Assembly (NCBI GenBank): GCA_018826295.1 | Contig: JAHJZX010000055.1 | Coordinates: 124,001-188,000 of the forward strand | Length of the DNA: 64,000 nt | Reading direction: 5' to 3' | Source: Gammaproteobacteria bacterium | Lineage (GTDB): Bacteria; Pseudomonadota; Gammaproteobacteria; Enterobacterales; Alteromonadaceae | Part shown: piece by piece, positions 23,172 to 31,524 of the stretch | How positions within the stretch are numbered: the stretch's first letter is position 1 | Layout of the letters: each line of letters opens with the position of its first letter | Notes under the pieces: model-generated | The model's input: the letters and a program-made list of their open reading frames with translations, nothing else | The model's database searches: none | Told to the model about the DNA's origin: nothing | Program-made: the position numbers and the translations under genes

Positions 23172-25124
23172 ATGATGCTATACATCGCAGAAAAGCCCAG
23201 CGTCGGCCGTGCTGTTGCTGCAGTGCTGGCCAAACCGCAGCAAAAAGGCGACGGCTTTATTAAGCTGGCCAATGGTGACGTAGTGACCTGGTGTATTGGC
23301 CATTTACTCGAGCAGGCCGAGCCGGAAGCCTACAATGCCGAATACAAAAAATGGCGCAAAGAGCATTTGCCGATCATTCCAACCGAATGGAAACAACAAA
23401 TAAAGCGCGAAACCAGTAAGCAGTTTAGCCTGGTCAAAAAACTGATTAACCAGGCGGATGTGCTGGTGAATATGGGCGACCCGGATCGGGTCGGGCAAAT
23501 TCTGGTTGATGAAGTGATTAACTATGCCGGCATCAGTAAGAGCAAGCGCGACGCCACTCAGCGCTGCCTGGTAAACGACATGAACCCGGCCGCAATTAAA
23601 AAGGCGCTGAATAACCTTAAGCCCAATACTGATTTTATTCCGCTGGCTACCTCAGCCTTAGCCCGGTCCCGCGCCGATTGGCTGTACGGCATTAATATGA
23701 CGCGGCTTTGTACCCTACTTGGCCAGCAAGTGGGCTATCAGGGGGTGTTATCGATTGGCCGGGTACAAACACCGGTGCTGGGTTTAGTGGTACAGCGCGA
23801 TCAGGACATTGAAAACTTTGTCAGCAAACCATTTTATGACGTCTTTGTCACGTTAGAGACCACGCAGCAGTGCACTTTCCAGGCTAAATGGCAGCCCAGT
23901 GCAGCCTGCCAGCCCTACCAGGACGACGATGGCCGCGTTGTGGTAAAAAAGCTGGCCGAAACAGTATTGCACAAGGTGCTGCAGCAAACGGGTAGTGTTA
24001 AAGCGGTAACATGGCAACAAAAAAAGCAGGCAGCGCCGCTGCCTTACAGTTTGTCGGCCCTGCAAATTGACGCCGCCAAACGCTTTAGTCTGCCGGCGCA
24101 AAAAACGCTGGATATTTGCCAGCAGTTATACGAGCGGCATAAGTTAATTACTTACCCCAGATCAGATTGCCGCTACCTGCCTGCCGGCCACTATGCTGAG
24201 CGCAGCGCTGTTACCACTGCCATTGCAAAAACGGCAACCGACTTAGCCACAGCCGTAAGCCAGGCCGACCTGACACTTAAAAGCAAAGCCTGGAACGATA
24301 GCGAAGTTGGCGCCCACCATGCCATTATCCCCACCTCTACCAGCATGGCGGCCAGCCGCTTAAGCCACGAAGAACTAAAAGTGTACCAGCTGATTGCCCG
24401 CCAGTATTTGATGCAGTTTTATCCGCAGTTTTTGTACAGCGAACACCAGATTGACTGCGAACTGGCGGGCGGGCTGTTTATCGCCAGGCAAAAGTCAGTT
24501 ATCGCCCAGGGCTGGAAGGCGTTATTAACCACTGAGCGGCCCGGCGATAACAATAACGCGCAAGACACTGATTTTTCGCCCACACCTTTACCGGATGTAA
24601 AACAAGGTGATGTACTGCAATGTATTGACGGCAAGCTGGATGAAAAGCAAACCAGCCCACCGAAACACTTTACCGATGCCACTCTGTTGGCCGCTATGAC
24701 TGGCATTGCCCGCTATGTTAGCGATCCGCAGATTAAAAAGGTGCTGCGGGAAACAGACGGTCTGGGTACCGAGGCCACCCGCTCCGGCATTATCGAATTA
24801 TTATTTAAGCGGCAGTTTTTAACCCGGCAAGGCAAAGACATTCGTGCAACCGAGATTGGTAAAAAGCTGATTAACAGCTTACCCCGGCGTATGGTGGTGC
24901 CCGATATGACAGCGCACTGGGAAGCCCAGCTAGAAGCCATTTGCGCAAAACGGCTGCGTTACAACGATTTTATGCAGCCGCTGCAAAGTGGTTTAACAAC
25001 ACTGCTAACAGAACTTGAGCAACAACAAAGCGGCTTTAGCGCATTAAAAGGCCTGGGACAACAGCGCGGGCAACGGCGCAAACCGAAAACCAGGCGCTTT
25101 AGTGCGAAAAAGCCGACAAAATAA
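23172..25124 (+). CDS. topB: DNA topoisomerase III with altered TOPRIM motif
   Basis: The 650-residue protein matches E. coli TopB in length and plan: N-terminal TOPRIM (LYIAEKPSVGRAVAAVL, E7), the active-site region LITYPRSDCRYLP with the catalytic Tyr, and LGTEATRSGIIELLFKR. Type IA enzymes pass one strand through a nick to resolve recombination and replication intermediates. The TOPRIM acidic motif normally reads DPDREGQ; here it reads DPDRVGQ, so D103 and D105 are kept and the third acidic residue is Val107. The C-terminal tail is basic (GQQRGQRRKPKTRRFSAKK). Confidence 0.92.
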   Translation: MMLYIAEKPSVGRAVAAVLAKPQQKGDGFIKLANGDVVTWCIGHLLEQAEPEAYNAEYKKWRKEHLPIIPTEWKQQIKRETSKQFSLVKKLINQADVLVNMGDPDRVGQILVDEVINYAGISKSKRDATQRCLVNDMNPAAIKKALNNLKPNTDFIPLATSALARSRADWLYGINMTRLCTLLGQQVGYQGVLSIGRVQTPVLGLVVQRDQDIENFVSKPFYDVFVTLETTQQCTFQAKWQPSAACQPYQDDDGRVVVKKLAETVLHKVLQQTGSVKAVTWQQKKQAAPLPYSLSALQIDAAKRFSLPAQKTLDICQQLYERHKLITYPRSDCRYLPAGHYAERSAVTTAIAKTATDLATAVSQADLTLKSKAWNDSEVGAHHAIIPTSTSMAASRLSHEELKVYQLIARQYLMQFYPQFLYSEHQIDCELAGGLFIARQKSVIAQGWKALLTTERPGDNNNAQDTDFSPTPLPDVKQGDVLQCIDGKLDEKQTSPPKHFTDATLLAAMTGIARYVSDPQIKKVLRETDGLGTEATRSGIIELLFKRQFLTRQGKDIRATEIGKKLINSLPRRMVVPDMTAHWEAQLEAICAKRLRYNDFMQPLQSGLTTLLTELEQQQSGFSALKGLGQQRGQRRKPKTRRFSAKKPTK

Positions 25125-25263
25125 AGTTGCAGCTGTAACCGACGCCGACACAGAACCAACGCCCGAAAGTGTTATACAAACGCAATTGCTTGCCATAGCT
25201 ATTGCAGGCGCTTTAGCTTCAGGCCACTATTAGCGCTGTTATTTCATCTGGCCGGAGCTTACT

Positions 25264-26418
25264 GTGCGTTGTACTGTTACCTTATTGCTGGCGCTGTTCG
25301 CGCTGCCACTTGCGGCGCAAAGCTATTACCCACCACGGGGCGATTGGGCCAGCGTAAGCCCGGAGGCATTGCAGGTGGATGCCGCTAAACTCTCTGCAGC
25401 CGTTGACTATGCCATTGCCAGCGAAAACCCGGCAGCAAAAGATCAGGCCATAGTGCAAGCCACTACTTTCGGTGCCCGCGAGCCCTATGATCAGATCATC
25501 GGCCCGATGGGCATACGCGCTGCTGCCAACGGCCTTGTTGTGTATAAAGGCAAACTGATAGCCCGCTGGGGCGATGTCAACAGTGTCGATATGACGCACA
25601 GCATAGCCAAAACCTTCCTAACCACTGTTACCGGCTTAGCCTGGCAACAAGGCTTAATTGACAACCTGCAGGATAAGGTTGGCCCTTACATGCCCCATGG
25701 CACCGCGCTGTATGATGGCGAGCACAACAGCCAAATCCGCTGGGAGCACCTGCTGCGCCAAACCAGCGACTGGCAAGGCACTTTGTGGGGCAAGCCTGAC
25801 TGGGCCGACCGGCCCGAGAGCAAAACTCCGGCCGACTGGCCCAACCGGCCACTGCGCACCCCAGGCAGCCATTACAAATACAATGATGTGCGGATAAACC
25901 TGCTGGCGCTGTCCACCTTGTATGTCTGGCGCAAACCGCTGCCTGAAGTGCTAAACGAGCAAATTATGCAGCCGATTGGCGCGTCCTCTACCTGGCGCTG
26001 GTATGGCTACGACAACAGCTGGATCGAACTCGACGGCCAAAAAGTGCAATCGGTGTCCGGCGGCGGCCACTGGGGCGGCGGTATCTTTATTAACGCCTGG
26101 GATTTAGCCCGCTTTGGCTATTTATTTTTACGCGATGGCAAATGGCAAGACCAGCAATTAGTCAGTCAAGACTGGATAACAATGGCAAGCAGCGGCGGCA
26201 GTGCCAATGCCGAATACGGTTTTGCCAACTGGTTTTTAAACCCGGGCCGTAAAGCCCTGCCCAACGCCCCGGAAACCGCCGTTACGTTTCAGGGCGCTGG
26301 CCGCAATGTGATTTATATCGATAAGGACAATGATTTGCTGATCGTCACACGCTGGATTGGTAACGGCGATGAGCTAAACCAGCTGGTAGGTAAAGTACTA
26401 GCGGCGCTGCCGGATTAA
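25264..26418 (+). CDS. Secreted serine hydrolase of the beta-lactamase/class C family
   Basis: Start is GTG at 25264, giving a signal peptide (VTLLLALFALPLAAQS). The 384-residue protein has the SxxK motif as HSIAKTF, a YxN as YKYNDVR, and the glycine-rich GGGHWGGGIFINAWDLARFGYLFL of the beta-lactamase-related serine hydrolases. These are penicillin-binding-protein-like esterases or amidases rather than true resistance enzymes. The substrate is unknown. Confidence 0.85.
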   Translation: MRCTVTLLLALFALPLAAQSYYPPRGDWASVSPEALQVDAAKLSAAVDYAIASENPAAKDQAIVQATTFGAREPYDQIIGPMGIRAAANGLVVYKGKLIARWGDVNSVDMTHSIAKTFLTTVTGLAWQQGLIDNLQDKVGPYMPHGTALYDGEHNSQIRWEHLLRQTSDWQGTLWGKPDWADRPESKTPADWPNRPLRTPGSHYKYNDVRINLLALSTLYVWRKPLPEVLNEQIMQPIGASSTWRWYGYDNSWIELDGQKVQSVSGGGHWGGGIFINAWDLARFGYLFLRDGKWQDQQLVSQDWITMASSGGSANAEYGFANWFLNPGRKALPNAPETAVTFQGAGRNVIYIDKDNDLLIVTRWIGNGDELNQLVGKVLAALPD

Positions 26419-26518
26419 TCCTCTCGAAGTATTGATGACTGACCAACTAAGCTTTGACCTTTGGCGAGCAAAGTTTGTAAAGCAGATGATTGATCGAATC
26501 AAAAGGACTGCATAAATT

Positions 26519-26959
26519 ATGATACTACGTTTTAGTTTATTGATTATTCTGATTTTTGCAGTGTTTGCCTGCAACGGCCTTGAAGTTAAAACGGCCGATA
26601 TAAAGACGCTAGTACCTGAAGAAATATGTCGGGAAAAAATGGTATTTGACAGTGACACAACCTTCATTTTTTCTGATTGCCAAACTTACGACTTCATCAA
26701 TCAGTATATCGTTACAGATTCGATGACAATGTCAGAATTTAGACAGTTTGTAGCGGAGTATCAGCTAGGCAATGAATACGAAACAACACTTGAACAGAAT
26801 CTGTTACGCCACTTTGATGCGATGATTTCCCCCATTGACCCAAATACTTCTGTCGAATCGGATGAAAATGCTGTTCTGTTTCGCACTAACAAGCATCTTG
26901 CACTGTTTGAACGCAAAGACGATCACTGGCGCCTTACCAAAGCTGTATTCATGCAGTAA
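26519..26959 (+). CDS. Small probable lipoprotein of unknown function
   Basis: The 146-residue protein has a hydrophobic leader ending ILIFAVFACNG; Cys18 could be a lipidation site although the lipobox (VFAC) is imperfect. Two further cysteines (EEICRE, FSDCQT) may form a disulfide. I do not recognise the family. It begins the AT-richer accessory block. Confidence 0.6.
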   Translation: MILRFSLLIILIFAVFACNGLEVKTADIKTLVPEEICREKMVFDSDTTFIFSDCQTYDFINQYIVTDSMTMSEFRQFVAEYQLGNEYETTLEQNLLRHFDAMISPIDPNTSVESDENAVLFRTNKHLALFERKDDHWRLTKAVFMQ

Positions 26960-26981
26960 GAAATTTTATCTGTAACAATAC

Positions 26982-27008
26982 GCCAGAGAAAATGTCTGGC
27001 TGTTGCTT
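26982..27008 (+). terminator. Weak hairpin terminator after the small lipoprotein gene
   Basis: The stem GCCAGA / TCTGGC (26982-26987, 26995-27000) is followed by TGTTGCTTT. The T-run is short. Confidence 0.4.
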
Positions 27009-27022
27009 TAACTTACAATGTC

Positions 27023-27484
27023 TCATTTTGTTATCCGCGGCTCACTGTTTACTTCTTGCACAGAAATTAGCTGAGCCCGCCCGTAACCACCAAACAGAAG
27101 CGGCTGTACTTCTAATGTTACGTTCAAGGTAACACCTCGTTTTTTTAGTTCGTGGGGACTAACCGCCCATAGTCGCTTTTTGTCCTCTTTACTGACAAAA
27201 AAGCGCTGCCCTCCCTCAACAATTGACACAACAGCATTACCTAAGATGGTAGTTTCGATAAAGTCGCGATTCGAAAAGTTGATATCAACGAAATCAAATA
27301 CTATTTCACTTTCTATTTTTATCGACTGGTTAAAATCTGGCAATCGATATAAGACTATTGAAATCAGTAGGTATGACACTATGCCAATCAAAAGCAACAA
27401 CACTAAATATCCAATAGTTCCCAACTTATCGCTCCTGAAACGTCGCAAGACATTAGAAAACCCGTCTTCAACACAGCATTTCAA
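27023..27484 (-). CDS. Single-pass membrane protein of unknown function
   Basis: The 153-residue frame opens with TTG at 27484; the exact start is uncertain. One strong membrane segment (~22-46, GTIGYLVLLLLIGIVSYLLISIVLY) is followed by a ~105-residue soluble part containing FVSKEDKKRLWAVSPHELKKRGVTLNVTLEV. It ends in a Gly-Tyr-Gly-containing strand (LLFGGYGRAQLISVQEV). I do not recognise a family. It lies 18 bases after the decayed DUF3592-like gene on the same strand. Confidence 0.55.
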   Translation of the reverse strand: MKCCVEDGFSNVLRRFRSDKLGTIGYLVLLLLIGIVSYLLISIVLYRLPDFNQSIKIESEIVFDFVDINFSNRDFIETTILGNAVVSIVEGGQRFFVSKEDKKRLWAVSPHELKKRGVTLNVTLEVQPLLFGGYGRAQLISVQEVNSEPRITK

Positions 27485-27502
27485 ACCTGACTACCATGCT
27501 TA

Positions 27503-27912
27503 TTATTTGTTAGTAATTTTACATCTATTATACTTACGTATGGCCACCCAGGCTAACAAAGATAGCAGCAAAGGGCCGTAAACCATTACTAGCATTCGCA
27601 GTTGAATTACAAAACTGAGCTTCTCATATCTTTCGGGTGAGACAAAACGTGCCGTTCGACTGTTAAATGTAAAATTGGACATCGCAGGATTGTAATAAAC
27701 TCTTATCCTGCTACCGGAAGAGAATCTTTTTTTGCGCCTGCTGGTAAGATTTCGCTTCCAAGATAGAAATGGCCAAGCCCCATTATTTAGCTCTTCCCAT
27801 CAACGGTTCCTTCAACTTGTGCATGATAGGGATACGAACCGCCGATGGTCTTTAGATGTGTAACTTCAAACTCATCGAGTCAGTAGTCATTTTTGAAGAG
27901 GTACTGCTTCAT
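27503..27912 (-). pseudogene. Decayed DUF3592-like membrane protein gene
   Basis: Reading the minus strand from ATG at 27912 gives MKQYLFKNDY, a TGA stop, then LDEFEVTHLKTIGGSYPYH and VEGTVDGKS before a second stop. Shifting frame there continues ELNNGAWPFLSWKRNL... and then GSRIRVYYNPAMSN, a strong match to the G-x-V-x-V-Y-Y-N-P motif of DUF3592. A C-terminal membrane segment (YGPLLLSLLAWVAI) and a proper TAA at 27503 follow. The gene therefore has one in-frame stop and at least one frameshift. The 410-base length not being a multiple of three agrees. Confidence 0.7.
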
Positions 27913-27953
27913 ATTGATATAAGTTACCGCTGATTGAGGGCTGGAAAGCCTTG

Positions 27954-28274
27954 TTATGTATTAGACACTAAAATTACGGCCAAACCATACATGACTTGAA
28001 AAGCCATAGCCATAATAAGAAAACTTGCTATTACATAATTTGGCGTTTTGCTTTTTAGGAGGAACCAACACAGTGAAATTTGAGCAGTTGCCTGCAAAAA
28101 AGCAATACCGAAGAAGTGACGCAACTGCCACAAAGTAGCTTTCAGATCAGGCGTAGATGTTTTATACGTAATGAAAAATGGGAACATACATAAAAGGATA
28201 ACAACTATAAATATTCCCTTCTTTCTCCAAGGTTCCATATTCGTTGCCAACAGCTCTTCTTTAATATTTTTCAC
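27954..28274 (-). CDS. Small three-pass membrane protein of unknown function
   Basis: The 106-residue protein has a polar N-terminus (MKNIKEELLATNMEPWRKKG) and three hydrophobic segments (~20-36, ~55-72 and ~81-103). I do not recognise it. It precedes the decayed DUF3592-like gene by about 40 bases on the same strand and probably belonged to the same unit. Confidence 0.5.
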   Translation of the reverse strand: MKNIKEELLATNMEPWRKKGIFIVVILLCMFPFFITYKTSTPDLKATLWQLRHFFGIAFLQATAQISLCWFLLKSKTPNYVIASFLIMAMAFQVMYGLAVILVSNT

Positions 28275-28300
28275 AGCTCTGTCCGATAGATTGCGACGCT

Positions 28301-28329
28301 TAAAACAACGACGCAGCTCTGCTGCGTCG
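28301..28329 (-). terminator. Strong rho-independent terminator after the GlyGly-CTERM protein gene
   Basis: The perfect 8-bp stem CGACGCAG / CTGCGTCG (28309-28316, 28322-28329) has a 5-base loop and is followed on the minus strand by TTGTTTTA. It lies 15 bases after the stop codon at 28345. Confidence 0.78.
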
Positions 28330-28344
28330 GAGTATATCGACTAA

Positions 28345-30222
28345 TTAAGACAACCTTCTGTTAAACCTGACCTTTAGAGCTAAACTCATTACCGCCAATA
28401 TGATTAGCCAGTAACTTAGAGCTCCGCCACTCGACGAATTACTTGTATTCTTATCCGGTTCTACATTTTGTGCCTTAATCTGTATTTTGATAGTAGCTTC
28501 GTTTGATATCGCGCCGTCATTATCCCTCACTGTATAGGTAAGGTTATCTTCTACGGCTGTAGCTCCTGTATGTGTGTACTCAATGACGCCTTGAGAGTTT
28601 ATGGTAATAGTGCCAAAAGTAGGGGCTTTCGTGACGTCTATAGTGTCTACCGCAATGTTGCCGTCAGGGTCTGAATCGTTAGCAAGAGGAGTTAACTGTC
28701 TTGTGCCGCCAATCAAAACATCAAAACTATCATCATTGCTCATAGGGCCACTGTTGTTTGCAAGTACTTTAACATTTACACGGTCAACAGCTTTGTAACC
28801 CTCATCATCAGTAACTAGCAACGAAACTTCTAAGTTTATACTACTCACTTTATTAGGTAATGATGGAGCAATGAAATTGGCACGTGATTCATCTGCCTTT
28901 TGTATCGTTACCCCGTCTTCCATTGTAGTCCAGCTATACGCTACTATAGTTCCAATATTATCCTGGGATGCGGAACCGTTAAGGTTTACGATTTCATGCT
29001 CATTTATCTCAATATCGTCACCAGCAATGGCTTGAGGAACGCTTTCATGTAAAGCATTCAATGCTATTTCACCGGACAACAAAGGTGCTGTCGTACTTTC
29101 ACAGTGCTGTAAAAAACTAGCTTTGAACTCTGTCGGCTTGCCGCCTTCCCACAACAATTTAGTTACTTTAAAACTGCCATAATTTATATTGCAGCCTCTG
29201 CCATTGCCATAAACAGATAGCCCTGCAACACCAGGCGCTTGAAAAGGAAACCTTTCAGCATTGTCGTACTCTCCAATTTCAAGTTGTACATCATCGGGAG
29301 CGGCAAAATCAGCTGACCAATACTCACTGCCGGATATGCTTATAGATACGCCATTATCATAGTTTCTTGATGCTGAAATGACGCTTGTTGTCAGGTCATA
29401 AAACCAATCCCTACCGGCGCCAATGTAATCTCCCGCTTCACTACTCATAGTAAAATATGTTTGAGGATCACTTTTGCTTCTTAGGCTAATGGGGTATTCA
29501 GCGGTTGCTAATTGCCCCAAATCATCAGTTACGGTTAGTTTTAAAGTGATCTTCTCTCCACCAAGTTCAATATTATCTAATACAACTACTTCGGTAGCTT
29601 CTTCGGTAATGCTAGCTATGTTTACTTCTGGACCACTTATCTGTTCCCACAGATAGCTCTTAACATTGCTTGTTTTCGCTATCGTTTTAGAACCAGAAAC
29701 AACGAAAGTGTCACCTTCCAGAACCGAGGACGAGCTAGTATAAATAACAGGGAATGGCAAAGGATAAGGGATCTGAATATCGGAATTTAAACGTATGCTC
29801 CCAGTCAGTTTTGCAGTGGTAAAACCGCAATATTGAATGAAATCCATAGCAAGCACAGGATTAGCTTCACTATAATCTATTTCATAGATATAAAATTCAC
29901 CGGAAATGGTGTTGCAACCTCTGCCTGGAGAACCTACGGACATGCCGGGATTCATAGGTCCTCTAAAAGGAGCCCTCTCGGCGAAAAGATATGCTCCTCT
30001 TTCTAATTCTCGATTATCCGGCGACACGAATAAAAAGTTGAAGCCGCTTTCATGGTTTATTGATATCTGACGTTTTCCTATTGAATGTGAGAACTCTCCT
30101 GTTAGTTCATGCTCTTGACCATAACCAATCCAATCCCCCTGATCACTTTTTAAAGAAATCAATGACTGTGCTTGAGTAACACATGAAACAAAAAAAATAA
30201 TGAGCGGTACATACTTTTTCAA
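28345..30222 (-). CDS. Secreted protein with a duplicated unknown domain, PKD/cadherin-like domains and a GlyGly-CTERM-like tail
   Basis: The 625-residue protein has a signal peptide (PLIIFFVSCVTQAQS). Its order is: domain A (~20-150), PKD-like (~160-255), a second copy of A (~258-395), PKD-like (~396-490), a cadherin-like/VCBS unit (~495-590) and the tail SSSGGALSYWLIILAVM...RFNRR. The two A copies share a pattern of GDWIGYG/GDYIGAG, AERAPFRGP/AERFPFQAP, GRGCN, and a late Cys (IQYCG/LQHCE), so each has two conserved cysteines. I do not recognise domain A. The tail suggests rhombosortase processing and surface display. Confidence 0.75.
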   Translation of the reverse strand: MKKYVPLIIFFVSCVTQAQSLISLKSDQGDWIGYGQEHELTGEFSHSIGKRQISINHESGFNFLFVSPDNRELERGAYLFAERAPFRGPMNPGMSVGSPGRGCNTISGEFYIYEIDYSEANPVLAMDFIQYCGFTTAKLTGSIRLNSDIQIPYPLPFPVIYTSSSSVLEGDTFVVSGSKTIAKTSNVKSYLWEQISGPEVNIASITEEATEVVVLDNIELGGEKITLKLTVTDDLGQLATAEYPISLRSKSDPQTYFTMSSEAGDYIGAGRDWFYDLTTSVISASRNYDNGVSISISGSEYWSADFAAPDDVQLEIGEYDNAERFPFQAPGVAGLSVYGNGRGCNINYGSFKVTKLLWEGGKPTEFKASFLQHCESTTAPLLSGEIALNALHESVPQAIAGDDIEINEHEIVNLNGSASQDNIGTIVAYSWTTMEDGVTIQKADESRANFIAPSLPNKVSSINLEVSLLVTDDEGYKAVDRVNVKVLANNSGPMSNDDSFDVLIGGTRQLTPLANDSDPDGNIAVDTIDVTKAPTFGTITINSQGVIEYTHTGATAVEDNLTYTVRDNDGAISNEATIKIQIKAQNVEPDKNTSNSSSGGALSYWLIILAVMSLALKVRFNRRLS

Positions 30223-30973
30223 CGATATCTCCTTTACGTATCTTTGTTGTACTAAAGCGCGCCTAAACGGCGAGCAAATTGTTGCAGGTCCAGCGTGATT
30301 CAGGCGCTTTGTGTACCATTACTAGTGATGGATTTCACTGCCGAAAAACTAATTTTGGCAATCATTGCACGCCGCTTTAATTGGTAATGGCTGTAAGCCA
30401 GTAATAGCTAACAGCTACAGGCCAATTGGGTAAAAATTATGCTTATGGCGACACAATCTCACACTAAAGAACCATAATGCTACCACATGATTTACCTTTT
30501 TAACCACTCAATTACATTACAGTCAGCAACGAACGTATGTACTGCTGACTCTACCTCAGTAACTTTTGCGCTGAATACGGCATTGTTTTTACCCTCGACC
30601 ATTCCCTGTATATGACAAATTCTTATGGAAATTTAACATCTTATTCGAGGTAGCAATTTCTTCCTGGCTTATAATTATCCGCCTGAAAAGCACGCCGCCC
30701 ACAACTTACAGCGTTGCCGTATCCGCCTCGTGGCACAGTGCCGCAGAAAGCTTAGCCTTACCAAATCACTACAGAAAAACGCATGTTTGTTAGCTTTTTC
30801 TTGACTTTACAATCGCAACATACCTATATTGGGAATGCTTCTGGCATTTTTATTCTAATATCTAAAAGATGTTTTTTACATTTTTCAGAATGATAGTTTT
30901 GTCAATGCTATTGATTTAACCCCACCATCAATATACAATTTTATCACCCAAAAGCAACGAGTTTTTAATAATT
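30223..30973. other. 751-bp gene-free interval
   Basis: I found no coding frame on either strand. It contains a stem-loop candidate bounded by AATTGG / CCAATT (30379-30384, 30422-30427) with an inner GGCTGT / ACAGCT pair, and a good promoter near the right end (annotated separately). It separates two divergent accessory genes, so both of their control regions lie here. Remains of an older gene or insertion cannot be excluded. Confidence 0.6.
30801..30830 (+). promoter_or_regulatory. Sigma-70 promoter for the beta-barrel/lipoprotein pair
   Basis: TTGACT (30801-30806) and TATATT (30825-30830) are separated by 18 bases; each matches five of six consensus bases. It predicts a transcript start near 30837 and a 5' leader of about 137 bases before the GTG start at 30974. 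Confidence 0.65.
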
Positions 30974-31492
30974 GTGAACAGTAAATTTTTCTTTGTTGTT
31001 TTTCCGCTCATTTCGTCTTTCCCATGTTTTTCTGATACTTATTATGCCGGCATCGATTATACGATGACAGGTATTGAACTTAGTGGAGAAAAAGCTAAAC
31101 CAGATGCCACTGCAATACGATTGGGAGCTAGTAATAATAATATGGCACTTGAGGTTCAATACCTCACCTCCAATGAAACAGATAACATTTATAATATGAA
31201 GTTCGACTTAGAACAAAGCGTTGGACTTTATTTTGTTATGCAATCAGGCATCACTGATGGCTATGGTTTAAACATTTCTTTAGGTTATGCCATGAATGAA
31301 ATGGCAGTTTCTGGTCCATCTAATACCTACAACGGTAAAGACCAATACGACGGTTTTTCATGGCGCATAGCCTTACTTCAACAAATTCCTTACTTAGAGC
31401 GGACCCAGGTCAGGCTTGCTTATCAATCCTTATATAAAGACAGCGATATTGAAATAACAGGGATTTCCCTTGGTATTACATACCAGTTTTAG
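30974..31492 (+). CDS. Probable outer-membrane beta-barrel protein
   Basis: The 172-residue protein starts at GTG and has a signal peptide (FFFVVFPLISSFPCFSD). The rest shows alternating strands (TYYAGIDYTMTGIELSG, TAIRLGASNNNMALEVQYL, SVGLYFVMQSG, GYGLNISLGYAM) and ends GISLGITYQF with the terminal Phe typical of BamA-assembled barrels. Length suits an eight-stranded porin-like barrel. Function unknown. Its partner downstream starts 33 bases later. Confidence 0.7.
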   Translation: MNSKFFFVVFPLISSFPCFSDTYYAGIDYTMTGIELSGEKAKPDATAIRLGASNNNMALEVQYLTSNETDNIYNMKFDLEQSVGLYFVMQSGITDGYGLNISLGYAMNEMAVSGPSNTYNGKDQYDGFSWRIALLQQIPYLERTQVRLAYQSLYKDSDIEITGISLGITYQF

Positions 31493-31524
31493 CAGCTGAA
31501 TATTTGCTACAAAAAGGCATTTTT

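Noticed and set aside
27180-27581. 133-codon plus-strand frame
   Set aside because: It runs antisense to a membrane-protein gene and to the DUF3592 pseudogene, which explain the interval better.
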